Source: Mayamaea pseudoterrestris (taxonomy: Eukaryota; Bacillariophyta; Bacillariophyceae; Sellaphorales; Sellaphoraceae). Taken from it: 64,000 nt of DNA. Each line of letters starts with the position of its first letter. The stretch's first letter is position 1. Shown here in pieces: positions 10,835-20,589 of the stretch. Where the stretch lies: assembly GCA_027923505.1 (NCBI GenBank), contig BROI01000025.1, positions 248,001-312,000 of the forward strand, read 5' to 3'. The notes beneath the pieces are model-generated. The model was given only the letters and a program-made list of their open reading frames with translations. It did not search any database and had not been told where the DNA came from. The position numbers and the translations under genes are program-made.

Positions 10835-12700
10835 ATGTCTACAATTTCCCGAAACAGCAGCAGCCGTCGATGGCTTCTGTCCATTCTTGTCACTGCCGCA
10901 TGCTACTCTCAATTTGCATTCGCACAAAGTTCTTCGTCATGCAACGTTTGCGGAGACGGCTTAGTGGTTGGTAGTCCCGACAATACTCTGGATGATCCAT
11001 TTGGAGACTCGCAAGTGTCCTGCCGCGACATTGATGCCAAGGGCCAAGCGGGCGACTACAGCAGCCTTGAATGCGCCGCCATTCAGTTTTCCGTCTATGC
11101 TTATTGCGACTGCGAAAGTGCGAGTAACAGCAATAATGATGATGGAAATAATGGTGACGATGATGCAGCGTCAAAGACAGACGAACCGACGAAGAGTCCA
11201 GTCGAGGCATCGACAGATGCTCCAACCTCGCAAACAACGACAGCGTCTACTGATGCTCCGACAGCAGGTGCACCGACGGATTCTCCTACTGTAAATGATG
11301 CGACGACGACTGATGCACCGATTATAGCAGCAACCGAAACGCCAACAAGTCTTCCCACAACCGAGCAACCGACTCCGTCGCCCACGGCAATGGCAACGAC
11401 GCTGACACCAACACTTGTACAAACAACCATTGCGCCAGATGCATCATCGCCAGCATCCGGCACAACCAATACACCCACGATGGAACTGACCATTCCGCTT
11501 GACGAATTGCCGTCTGTTTCAGGCATGGTGGTCGTAGATTTGATGAATGTTGCCGGCGCCATGCCAGTGACAACCATTGCCGCCTACGAACAGCAAGTCA
11601 CGCAATTCTTTAGCGACTACTTGGCCGAGGAGAGTCCGCCAATCTTGAACGTTTCTGCAATACTGCTTCGACAAGTGTTTGATTTGCAGAATTCGGAGAA
11701 TAATGGACGGCGACGCAGCTCGTTGCGACGAAACTTGCAATACAATAACCTTGCGCCACTGCAAACCATTCTGCAAGTGACTGGCCGACGAGACACGCTA
11801 AACGGCCAAAATGCCACCATGGATAGTTTGCTGGTACGAACGGCGCAGGAAAATGCAGAAATATTTGTCCAAGACTACTTGCGCAACGCCACACCGGCGA
11901 TTAACCAAATTTACTTCAAACCAATAACAAGTGTGGAAGCAAGTCAAGTGCCAGAAGATAATACATCGCCAACAACGGCTCCCATTGTCAATGAATCAAC
12001 TAGTGACAGTGGACTCGCGACGGGAGCGATTGTCGGTATCATTGTGGGAGGCGTCTGCATACTAGCCATCTTTTTTGGCGTCATTTGGTACAACCAGGTT
12101 GGCAAGCACCAAATAATGTCTGAAATTACCAGTCAATCTGAGAATCAGCGACGATTATCGGAAAAGTCGACAACGGTCAACAATGCGGACGAAAATGGGG
12201 ACGCTCCAATGCGAGCCAATGGCAGCGCAGCTGTGGAAAAACCATTGACGTCAAGCAAGGTGGCTCCTGCGGCAGCATCAACAACGACAGCAGCCTCCTC
12301 ATCCAAACTAAAGAACGAGCACATACCAGCTCCACCAACTGAGGAGGACCAAGACGAGTCTTCCGAAGATATGAGTGAGGAGAATATAGAGTCGGACGTT
12401 GATGCAGCAACAGACGATGGAGTGGAACCAATATTGGCACCTGTCTCTACGAGCAAAGTAACGCGGCAAATCACCGCTCCAGCCGGGAAACTGGGGATTG
12501 TCATTGACACAACATTGGAAGGACCGGTCATTCATAAGGTCAACCTGCTTAGTCCACTGGAAGGCTTGCTTAAGGCCGGTGACATTATAGTTGCCATTAA
12601 CGATGTCGACACACGCGCCATGGGATCGTCGGCGATTACGGCGTTAATGATCAAGACCGCCAACCAAAAGCGGACCCTGACGATTCTGACAAACGAATAG
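10835..12700 (+). CDS. single-pass membrane protein: mucin-like ectodomain, cytosolic PDZ domain
   Basis: 621 aa from the ATG at 10835, chosen because a clear signal peptide follows (LLSILVTAACYSQFAFAQ). The ectodomain begins with a small Cys-rich part (CNVCGDG...YAYCDCES), then a Thr/Pro-rich, probably O-glycosylated stretch (~116-206) with TDAPT repeats, then a ~160-residue globular part with the motif RRNLQ (RNLQ at 11729-11740). A transmembrane helix (AIVGIIVGGVCILAIFFGVIW) lies near residues 395-420. The cytosolic part is charged and ends in a PDZ domain (~540-621): the GKLGIVI carboxylate-binding strand, then GLLKAGDIIVAINDVD. PDZ domains bind C-terminal peptides, so a scaffold or receptor role at the cell surface is inferred. 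It converges on the next gene, which has the same overall plan. Confidence 0.82.
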   Translation: MSTISRNSSSRRWLLSILVTAACYSQFAFAQSSSSCNVCGDGLVVGSPDNTLDDPFGDSQVSCRDIDAKGQAGDYSSLECAAIQFSVYAYCDCESASNSNNDDGNNGDDDAASKTDEPTKSPVEASTDAPTSQTTTASTDAPTAGAPTDSPTVNDATTTDAPIIAATETPTSLPTTEQPTPSPTAMATTLTPTLVQTTIAPDASSPASGTTNTPTMELTIPLDELPSVSGMVVVDLMNVAGAMPVTTIAAYEQQVTQFFSDYLAEESPPILNVSAILLRQVFDLQNSENNGRRRSSLRRNLQYNNLAPLQTILQVTGRRDTLNGQNATMDSLLVRTAQENAEIFVQDYLRNATPAINQIYFKPITSVEASQVPEDNTSPTTAPIVNESTSDSGLATGAIVGIIVGGVCILAIFFGVIWYNQVGKHQIMSEITSQSENQRRLSEKSTTVNNADENGDAPMRANGSAAVEKPLTSSKVAPAAASTTTAASSSKLKNEHIPAPPTEEDQDESSEDMSEENIESDVDAATDDGVEPILAPVSTSKVTRQITAPAGKLGIVIDTTLEGPVIHKVNLLSPLEGLLKAGDIIVAINDVDTRAMGSSAITALMIKTANQKRTLTILTNE

Positions 12701-13099
12701 TATGTCTGTTTACTGGCATAGCTATGGACGTACTGCTGATTGCCCATTGGTTAAAGCAAGAAATACCAACATATCCACATAGTTTTGTACCAGTTATCTC
12801 GCATATCGCATTATTGCCCTTTGTGTCGACAAATTTCGCGTGCGTCGTCTGGCGCGTATCTTCTCCAGAGCCCATCCACACTAACTTATGCATGTTTTGT
12901 AAACAATAATCTCGCAATCGACCATTCGTCCAATTTATCAGCGACTACGTTCCGTCCGTCTCTTTGTGCTCGACCACGAAGTATCTTTTCTAAATTGCAA
13001 CAAAGCCTTATCTATGCCATACCTACTAAAAGTTAACTTACAGCAAGGTCAATGTTTAACTGGTTCACAACATATAAACACCTATCAATATATTTGACA
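12701..13099. other. convergent spacer, 399 bp
   Basis: 3' ends of two convergent surface-protein genes. A/T-rich; no credible coding frame or RNA gene seen. Confidence 0.4.
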
Positions 13100-15727
13100 T
13101 TAAATGCTGTTGCCGTCAGTCAGAATTCGCTCCTCTTGCAAAATTTGCCTTGGAGGCTTTTTATACTTCTCTTGGTTGCCGCTTTTGGGCGTGGTGGACA
13201 CCGACCACTCCTTTTCTGTGCTAACTAAGTCGTCCAACAGTAGGCCTGTATGAGCGGCATGCTTGTTGTTAGTGTCAATCGCCAATGGCACCACCGGCCG
13301 CATTGCAGATGTTTGCGTTTGCTGTATTTGCACCGCTGGCTGGAAAGGATGCATTGAATCCTCGTCGTTTGTGATAAAACTTGCCAAGGAGTCAAGTGGC
13401 CCGTCGATGCATTGTACACGAGATGCCTCCGATGGCCGAGTCGACAAACTATCCTTGCTGGCACTTGCTCCCCAGAAATTGAACATATTTCGTGATTCCG
13501 CTGTTGGAGAATCATTAATGCTTGGGTCAACAGTCAGAGTTCGGGGAGGCTGCTGAATACGGCCATCGTCCACCGCTACGGACTCTACAAAGTTCAATCC
13601 ATTCAAACCATTTGACTCATCATCCGTTGATACTGCTTTCCCCTCTCTCTCCCAGGAGCTCTCTTCCGAGGTTCTTTCAGAAATTGTTTCGAATTTTCCA
13701 TCACTTGGCTGATCTTGCTTGTTGACATCCCCGGCTATGGACAATGACGGGTTCCAGTGCGTCTCAATTGAACGCTTAATATCTTGCAAAGACTGTGGAG
13801 CTTCTAAAGTAGCTTCTGTACTCGCGCCAGATGCCATGGACCTGGGACTTACCGCAGATCGAGACTTTGGACTTGCTGCTGAACCACGCGATTTTGGACT
13901 CAGGGCTGACGCCATGGACATGAGACTCGCTACTGAACCTGTCGATCGAGGACTCACAACTGGGGACTTGCCATTTCGACTGCTCTTTACAGGCGATGCC
14001 AGAGTCGAAACTGGAAACTCGTCGTCTCCCATTGGTAGGTTGACGGGCGTGACAAGCGGATAGGGGTCAGGACTCAGCGACAGAGGCATGTTGCTACCAG
14101 ATATACTAGAGAAGCTCGTCTGAATCATAATGCCTCCCCGTCCAGATTCAGCCACGCGACCAAATGGGTATATATCATCCTGCGTTTCAGAAAAGGCAAT
14201 GCTGCAATCACCGGCAATCTGTCTTTCTGGCGGAGGGCGATAGGCATCACGCTGACCCAGATAGAACGCTGCAAGTAAAGCAACAACAACTCCTCCCGCA
14301 ACTGCAGAAATGATTATGATAACCGGCATTCCGTTCTTGCCACTGGAGGACGTTGGTGTCTTTTCAATGGCAGCCACTGGTGGTGGCACGGAATCGTCGT
14401 CTCTGTCGGATTTGTCGATACTGCTTTCCGTTTCAAAGTATGTTGTTTGATTACTCAGTAACTGCTGCAAAAGGTTAGGATACTCCTGCAATGCTGTACC
14501 GACAAGCTCATCAAAGTTTTCGGCTGGTGGATTGACATTGCTCGAGATTCGCAGCAATATTTTAATATCGTCAGTGGTTACATAAAGCTTTGCCGTTTGT
14601 TTTTTGCTTGTCGTTGTGTCCTGCAGCTTGCGTTCCGCGTTGCTGTTCAAAGACGTTTGGCTTACGACTTTGCATTTCGTGTTTGTGTAGCTGGCTGGGT
14701 AAACTAGCGGTAGTACTTGCGGCAGGTATTGCCGGGCAATGACGTCTTCAAAGATTGCCACAGTCTCGTTGTCCATAATGCCGTTCGAAGAAGACACAAA
14801 GTTGACGACTCCACTCGGCGAGTCACTAATATCTTGCATCGGTCCAGCTGTTGGCTCGCCACTTGTCTCAGGATAGCCTTGTTGACTAAACAGCACGGTA
14901 GGCTCTGACGTTACACTTTTTTGTATCATGCTCGGTTGATCCGACGGGAAATCACTCGGCATATCACTCGGGATATCCGATGATAAGGTGAAGGTTGGTG
15001 AGTCACTTGGCGTGTCCGATGATAAGCTGAAGGTTGGCGAGTCACTTGGCGTGTCCGATATACCCTGTTGCTCGAATCCTAGGGAAGGCACATCGGACGG
15101 AGCCCTGGTCAAATCACCTATTGGAACCTGTTCGGACGCATCCGACGTCGCCAGCGATGGAGATTGGCTTGGATTATCCGAGATGGCTTTGGAAGAAAGA
15201 CGGTAAGGAAAAAATTAGACAAGCCTTGACGAACGGATATCACAATCGTCTATTCAATTACTATGTTACATACCTGTTGGGAAGAGACTCGGCGCATCGC
15301 TGGGGGAGTCGCTTTCATCCGCCGTTACAGGCATGGTAGGCGACAAGCTCGGCGTATCACTCAAACCATCGCTGCCTCTGAGAGACGTTGGCCAACTTTC
15401 ACCAAACGATGGGACATTCGAAGGAAGCTCGCTCATAAAGTTACTCGGAGAATCCGACGCTGCCAACGCTGGAGCAACAGAGGGTACGTCCGAAGAAGCC
15501 ACACTAGATAGTATGCTCGGGACGTCCGACACAAACAAGCTTGGTTGGTCACTTGGCATATCAGAAGACGATGCAGTTGGAGATGTCGTTGAAATTGCAG
15601 ACCCGTCAATCAGTTCCTTGAAGATATAAGTCGGTGACGCTGTTGGCCTATTTTTCCTCCTGGCTGTCACCGAAACCGTATTCGCGGCGAGAGTGAAAAC
15701 AAGCAGAGCATGTTTCATGCTGAACAT
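13100..15727 (-). CDS. single-pass membrane protein with PSD-repeat ectodomain
   Basis: Two exons: 15727-15274 and 15186-13100, with an 87-nt GTATGT...AAAG intron in phase 1; about 846 aa. The ATG at 15727 (or 15718) starts a signal peptide (MKHALLVFTLAANTVSVTA). The intron falls inside a long Ser/Pro/Asp-rich region made of SDxPSxxP-type units (DTPSDSPTF, SDIPSDMPSDFPSDQPS), the repeat style typical of diatom secreted proteins. A more globular ectodomain part follows, with the motif RKLQ (14621-14632), then a transmembrane helix (VIIIISAVAGGVVVALLAAFYLG, ~438-460) and a ~385-residue cytosolic tail with SPKSRGS/SPRS repeats, likely phosphorylated. It probably acts as an adhesion or wall-contact protein; no enzyme domain is seen. 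Confidence 0.8.
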
Positions 15728-16291
15728 CTTATTGTTAGGAATGTCGGCGTCCAAGTTTCGTCGTGGACAGTTTCAGCAGAGGTACGTAATTTGGCGGAAT
15801 GTGCACTATTTCTCAGTTTTGCTTGTAAGGATGATGCTTGTCTCGCTCGACAAGCTTGTATTACTACTGCAGACGCTCTTTATGAGTAATCGACTGTCGA
15901 ATTTGTTTGCAAAGAGGCAACACTTTGCAGTCCGAGAGGCGGAGCCAAAGAATCGAATTGCTGCAGAAGATGTGTTTGGTGGCGACGCTCCATGGCTGTC
16001 GCTCTTTGGCGAGCGGCGCGGCGGGCGCCTGGAGTACCGGACAGACGATATCTCTCAATGCCCTTTTGACGTACATACGTATCATAGGTGTATGTTTGCT
16101 TTCAGCTCGTTGCCAGCCATCAGCCGGTACTACCGGTAGTATGCATGCCTAGTAGTGCACAGTAGCTATCATTTGACCATGATGATGTGTCCTATACAGG
16201 TTCAAAATCCGAGCCGACCTTTGGGGCAGTGACCGCATGTTTCTGGCAGGTTCTTTTATTTACATATAGCCTTTTCTTACACTTCACATAA
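15728..16291. other. spacer, 564 bp
   Basis: Promoter of the PSD-repeat gene and 3' side of the next minus-strand gene. It holds a perfect 14-bp palindrome TACTACCGGTAGTA at 16128-16141. A plus-strand frame (to 16139) overlaps the signal-peptide exon of the PSD gene and has no protein-like features. GGTTCAAAATCC at 16199-16210 resembles a tRNA T-loop but no arms pair. Confidence 0.45.
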
Positions 16292-17248
16292 CTATAGCAA
16301 CACCAATCCGAATGCAGCAATAGCAGTCGCAACCATCATTGACATGCTGACTCGCGTCATGCACCCCGACGAGAGCGAGTTCGCCGCGGCAGCCGGTGCC
16401 TCCGACCGATCGTCGACACTCGTCGGACGCGCCGTCACGGTGGGACTCGCCGTCGTTGGCACCACTGGAGCCAAGGTGGGCGGAAAGGTTGCCGCCTGGT
16501 TGCGCGTCGGCTGCAAGGTGGGTCCAGTCGCCATGACTGGTATAGTTGATGGTGAAAGGCTCATGGACGGCGCAAACGTAGGAAATTGAAAGTCTGTCGG
16601 TGACGCCGTCTCATCAGGATCAAACGAGTTTAATTGGTAGCTGCTCCAGTAGTATTCACTGACAAAGGTGCCATTGTCCATGATGCGGTTGCTGACAACC
16701 AAGGTAATCTCCAGTGTGAGTCCCTCCACCACTTGGTTGGTTTTAAGGACTGCTTCCGTAATCGTCTTGTCGGTATTGTTCAAATGCGTCACTCCCGCGA
16801 TTCCTTCATCGAAGCACACTTGACTAATTTGTTCCAGCACTGGTAGATCCGGCGAAACCGTTAACGCGCCGCGCGGATCGAAATTTGCATCTCCATCAGA
16901 CGTTAGTCGAAAGAGCAAACCTCGAAAGGTCTTGTCAGAAGTAATGACCATGGTATGCTCCTCATCAATAGTAAAATTTGTAACTTGCCCAACCACCAAC
17001 TTATCAACTGCTCCAAAGTAAATGACTGCACCGAAATCATTAAGCGATCCAGTAACAATGGAAGTGCTGTTAAGGTGAGGACCTCCGACGGATCCTCCTC
17101 CAGCACAGCCACCGGCTCCAGTTGGATACGCCGATGATTTCTGGGGAATGAGGAGGAAAAGGACGATTGCTGCTTGTGAAAGCCTTTGGAGCATCATGCT
17201 TAGTATTGTAGTCTGCGGTGATTGTGGTTGTCGAGTCGGTAACGCCAT
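16292..17248 (-). CDS. secreted, probably GPI-anchored protein (reeler-like N-terminal domain possible)
   Basis: 318 aa from the ATG at 17248; a tighter signal peptide (MMLQRLSQAAIVLFLLIPQKSSA) would start at 17197. Mature sequence opens with YPTGAGGCAGGGSVGGPH, resembling the start of reeler-like domains, and a ~180-residue beta-rich region with one further Cys (VCFDEG) follows. Then comes a Pro/Thr/Ser stalk with PTFAPS, PTLQPT and PTLAP repeats, and a hydrophobic C terminus (SMSMMVATAIAAFGLVLL) typical of a GPI signal. Inferred role: surface or wall protein. It is divergent from the cysteine protein at 17481 and shares its 232-bp promoter. The reeler resemblance rests on the first ~20 residues only. 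Confidence 0.72.
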   Translation of the reverse strand: MALPTRQPQSPQTTILSMMLQRLSQAAIVLFLLIPQKSSAYPTGAGGCAGGGSVGGPHLNSTSIVTGSLNDFGAVIYFGAVDKLVVGQVTNFTIDEEHTMVITSDKTFRGLLFRLTSDGDANFDPRGALTVSPDLPVLEQISQVCFDEGIAGVTHLNNTDKTITEAVLKTNQVVEGLTLEITLVVSNRIMDNGTFVSEYYWSSYQLNSFDPDETASPTDFQFPTFAPSMSLSPSTIPVMATGPTLQPTRNQAATFPPTLAPVVPTTASPTVTARPTSVDDRSEAPAAAANSLSSGCMTRVSMSMMVATAIAAFGLVLL

Positions 17249-17480
17249 GGTCACTTTCGTCGAAAGATGCGCGAACCTTGGCACGACCGGGCGATGAATA
17301 ATGACCCAGGAGTCGGAGCGGTATTGAAGTTAGTCATTAGCGACGTTTTTAGACGTGTATGTGACGTCATCTTCTGACGCCTTCGGCGATGCTCGCTCGT
17401 GGCCTCGTCACCATGGACGGCGGTGACGGTGCGTGACAATCGACCGCACCGCTTCTTGTGCATTGCATCATTTTTCAATC
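17249..17480. promoter_or_regulatory. 232-bp divergent promoter with central TGACGTCA
   Basis: The palindrome TGACGTCA at 17362-17369 lies 113 bp from the left ATG (17248, minus) and 111 bp from the right ATG (17481, plus), i.e. at the midpoint. The motif is the full cAMP-response/bZIP site. In diatoms the half-site TGACGT is known as a CO2/cAMP-responsive element; its use here is inferred. No canonical TATA box. Confidence 0.6.
17362..17369. promoter_or_regulatory. CRE-type palindrome TGACGTCA
   Basis: Exact 8-bp palindrome at the centre of the divergent promoter between the genes at 17248 (minus) and 17481 (plus). Likely bZIP binding site. Confidence 0.6.
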
Positions 17481-18780
17481 ATGCGCGTCGCTCTATCCGC
17501 CGCTGCTCTAGCGCTAATTCCTGTTGTGGAACCCTTTCGACGGCAAAATGGTCGCAGCCGTTGTCATGATGAGCGCTTCGAGCGAGTAACCAGCCTAACA
17601 TCATTTTCGTCGTCGTCCTTTGCAAAGGCGCCTCTTTGGAAGCAGCCCAATCATCGACTTCTGGACGCCAAGCCATGCGACCCTACCATGATTAAATCCG
17701 CAACTGACAGTGACGGTGAGCCAGACGTTGGAATACTTGCAGCAGCTTGTCCTCGCGGCTACGCCTGTCAAGAGCTTCCCGAACAATCCGACTATGGCGC
17801 CTTTGGAGGAGGGATTTGCGTCGCAACGAATGATGTCACAGCATCTTCGCGAAACTTACAAACAATGGAAAGTCTTTGTACATATTATCAAGATACATTG
17901 GGCTACGAGTGTGACTGCAGTAACTGTAAGTTAAAGAAATATTATGTGGCATGCATGAATGAGATGAGAGGAATATCATCTTAGCTAGAACGCTTTAGAC
18001 GCTTCGACAAAAACCAGCAATTTTTTACCCTATTGTTCTCTTTTTCCTTTGTAAACGTTTGTTTTTAATTCAGGGAGTAATAGCACTGGCAATGGTACCT
18101 TTGAATGCGCCATTCTCTCCGGCAACGCCACCTTTTTCGGTTTGCCAGTCGCACTCTCATACAATGTCAATGTGGAAAGCGAACAAGAGGGAGATCCACT
18201 AATAGTTGGCCTCGAGACTTGCTTCGAGGCACTTGACGACTCGCTTCCGCAAGCCGATTTGCTGCAAAGCTACTGCATATCCAACTACGCAACATACGCC
18301 GACTTTCAGGGTCAGCTATTGAATCAGTCTTGTACCGTTACGTTCAATGATCAGGCTTGCACTTCCTGTTCTCTCACCAAGTGCAATGCATCAGATACAA
18401 TCACATCCATTGGCTCCTTTGACTGCTCCAATGTAGCATCAGACGTTGTCGTGCAAGACATGTGCGACGGCAATAACATATTGAAGCAGCTCTTTGCCGC
18501 CGACTACCCCACCACCGAACCAACCGGATATCCAACCTTTGAACCATCCGTCGGCGTTCCAACGATTGACACGTTGCCGCCGGACGATGCGGGAGCGTCG
18601 AGCGGACCAACGCCGCTGCTGGGAAGTAACAATGCGTCCAATGGACGAGGCGATGCTGCTCCGACGGCAGATGATGCAGCAGCTTCTGAAAGTCGTGCAT
18701 GGTCAATGTCAGTATATTGGAGTGCTGCATCGACGGCTCTGGTGACTGGTTTGCTTGGGCTTGGCGCCGTGTTAAATTAG
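17481..18780 (+). CDS. secreted GPI-type cysteine-domain protein, tandem copy 1
   Basis: Exons 17481-17925 and 18074-18780; a 148-nt GTAAGT...CAG intron in phase 1 makes a Trp codon directly after CDCSN. 383 aa. Signal peptide MRVALSAAALALIPVVEP is nearly identical to that of copy 2. A short domain (DVGILAAACPRGYACQE) precedes the motif RNLQ (17850-17861). The cysteine domain follows: CTYYQDTLGYECDC, then CTVTFNDQACTSCSLTKC and FDCSN. Next come a short PTTEPTGYPTFEPS stalk and a hydrophobic C terminus (AASTALVTGLLGLGAVLN) fitting a GPI signal. The family is not one I can name; the cysteine pattern recurs at 19086 and twice at 52746. A surface or wall role is inferred. Confidence 0.82.
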
Positions 18781-19085
18781 AGCGAGATTGTACGCGCAAC
18801 ACTTTACCTTAAATCTCCACTTCGCATAATATGTATTTGTAAAACCTTTAAACTAACATTTGCCAAAAAAATAGAAGTCTACATTGCATTAACACTTGCT
18901 GTAACATCCGTGGCCTGTGAATGGAACAAAAGGATCTTGCGGCTACCGTAGGATAGCATGGATGACGTCATTGACCACAAGATCTTTGGCGACGACGAGC
19001 TATCATGATAGCTTTTTTGGCTCTCGTCAAAGTTGATCACACATCTCATCATTGGTCAAAGAGCATCGCAACATACACATCCATC
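18781..19085. promoter_or_regulatory. spacer and promoter of cysteine-protein copy 2
   Basis: 305 bp. Contains CTACCGTAG at 18943-18951 and TGACGTCA at 18963-18970, the latter 115 bp upstream of the ATG at 19086, matching the spacing seen for copy 1. Confidence 0.5.
18963..18970. promoter_or_regulatory. CRE-type palindrome TGACGTCA
   Basis: Exact palindrome 115 bp upstream of the start of cysteine-protein copy 2. Position and sequence match the site upstream of copy 1. Confidence 0.6.
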
Positions 19086-20411
19086 ATGCGAGTAGCTCTT
19101 TCAGCTGCTGCCTTGGCGCTCACTCCAGTCGCTGGAACCATTCGCCTCCAGGAGCGTTTGAATCGCAAGAGTGGAGGATCGTTGTTTGCACGTAATGCCG
19201 ATGCTGCTGCAGCAACGACTCAGTCCTCCATCCGAAGTGATCCTAGCAAGCCACTATGGAAGCAGGCAGACCGAGGGATTGCTGCTGCTGGTGCTGGATT
19301 CAAGTCTTGTAACCCCAGCAAGGCGGTTACTGTTACGAGCGAGGATGAACCGGATGTTGGCATTTTAGCTCCAGATGCAGCAGCAGCATGCCCTCCAGGC
19401 TACACTTGCCAGCCGATCCAAGAGCAAGTCGAGCTTGGAGTCGCGGCTGGCACGTGCGTTCTGGCATACGAAGACACCAGCTTGCTGCGAAATCTACAGG
19501 GTGATACAGGCGACGACGGTCTATGTGGTTTCTATGACTACCTTGGTTTCACTTGCGACTGCAGCAACTGTAAGTAGTTGCAGCAGCATAATATGCGTGT
19601 CGAGAAGAAGATTAAAATTGTTTTTTCCCCAGGTTTTGCAAAGTGAAACAACTATAAAACTAAAATCTCGTTTCTCCTTTTAACGGCAGGGAGTGGAAAT
19701 GGCGTAGGTAACTTTAGTTGTTCGATTGCCTACGGCAACGCAACCTACTTTGGCCTACCAGTCGCTATTGATTGGAACCTCAACGTCACCAACCCGCAAG
19801 ATGCTGACCTTCTCCAAATCGAGTTTCAGACTTGCTACACCGTCTTGGATGAATCGCTGGCGCAAGCTGATGTCGTGCAAAACTACTGCACGACAAGGTT
19901 TCAAAATTTCGATGTATCAACTAATTCTGACACCAACAGTACCCTCGAGCTGAGTAGTGAGTCTTGCAATGTCACATTCAACGATCAGGCTTGCAGCAGT
20001 TGCACAATTTCCAATTGCACGTTACAAAATGCAACACTTGCGAGCGTTGATTCATTCGACTGCTCCAACATTGAATCAAGTGTTGTGGTTGACGGCATTT
20101 GCGAAGGCAACTCGGTCTGGAAAACTCTTCTTGCGGCCGACTATCCCACTGCAGAGCCTACAATCAGTGCAACCTTTGAACCTTCCGTTGGTAGCCCCAC
20201 TCCGGCGCCGGCGAGCAATGGTGGCTCCTCGCCCATTCCAACGGCCAGTGGCGGAGGTAGTTCAAAAGAGCCAACATTGACATCCGGCGGAACAGGTAAC
20301 CCACCTTCATCAGACAATGCAAGTGAAGGATGGACCACGTCATTTGTCTGGATTAATATGGCTACCGTTATAGCGACTGGCATGCTCGGTCTTGGTGCAG
20401 CGCTTATCTAA
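19086..20411 (+). CDS. secreted GPI-type cysteine-domain protein, tandem copy 2
   Basis: Exons 19086-19569 and 19690-20411 with a 120-nt GTAAGT...CAG intron at the same phase-1 position as in copy 1 (CDCSN then Trp); 401 aa. Order is the same as copy 1: signal peptide MRVALSAAALALTPVAG, DVGILAPDAAAACPPGYTCQ, RNLQ (19488-19499), cysteine domain with FYDYLGFTCDCSN and CNVTFNDQACSSCTISNC, FDCSN, then a Ser/Gly/Pro stalk and hydrophobic GPI-type tail (INMATVIATGMLGLGAALI). Several N-x-S/T sites suggest N-glycosylation. The pair arose by tandem duplication. Molecular function unknown. Confidence 0.82.
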
Positions 20412-20589
20412 TCTAAATACGAATCACGCTCGTCAGCATATGTATGGTAGTACGGTAGTCAATACATGTTTTGTTCGTTTCTAAAATGTATGTTATCTCT
20501 TTACTTTTGTCGACATTGCCACTTAAAGGTACACCTTTCGACCAACCAGCGCTGGGCAAGGCTATGCCGAATCTCCATCGTCTTGCTTG

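Noticed and set aside
11101-11577. Minus-strand Val/Ser/Ala-rich frame opposite the mucin-like stalk
   Set aside because: It is the antisense shadow of the ACN/GAY/CCN codon repeats that encode the Thr/Pro stalk.
13100-13130. C terminus of the PSD-repeat protein as a ligand for the neighbouring PDZ domain
   Set aside because: It ends in G-N-S-I, with Asn at the -2 position, which does not fit a standard PDZ ligand class.
15693-16139. Plus-strand 148-codon frame
   Set aside because: It overlaps the signal-peptide exon of the PSD-repeat gene in antisense, and its translation has no domain or coherent composition.
16190-16215. GGTTCAAAATCC resembling a tRNA T-loop
   Set aside because: The flanking bases do not pair into a T-arm and no anticodon or acceptor arm is found upstream.
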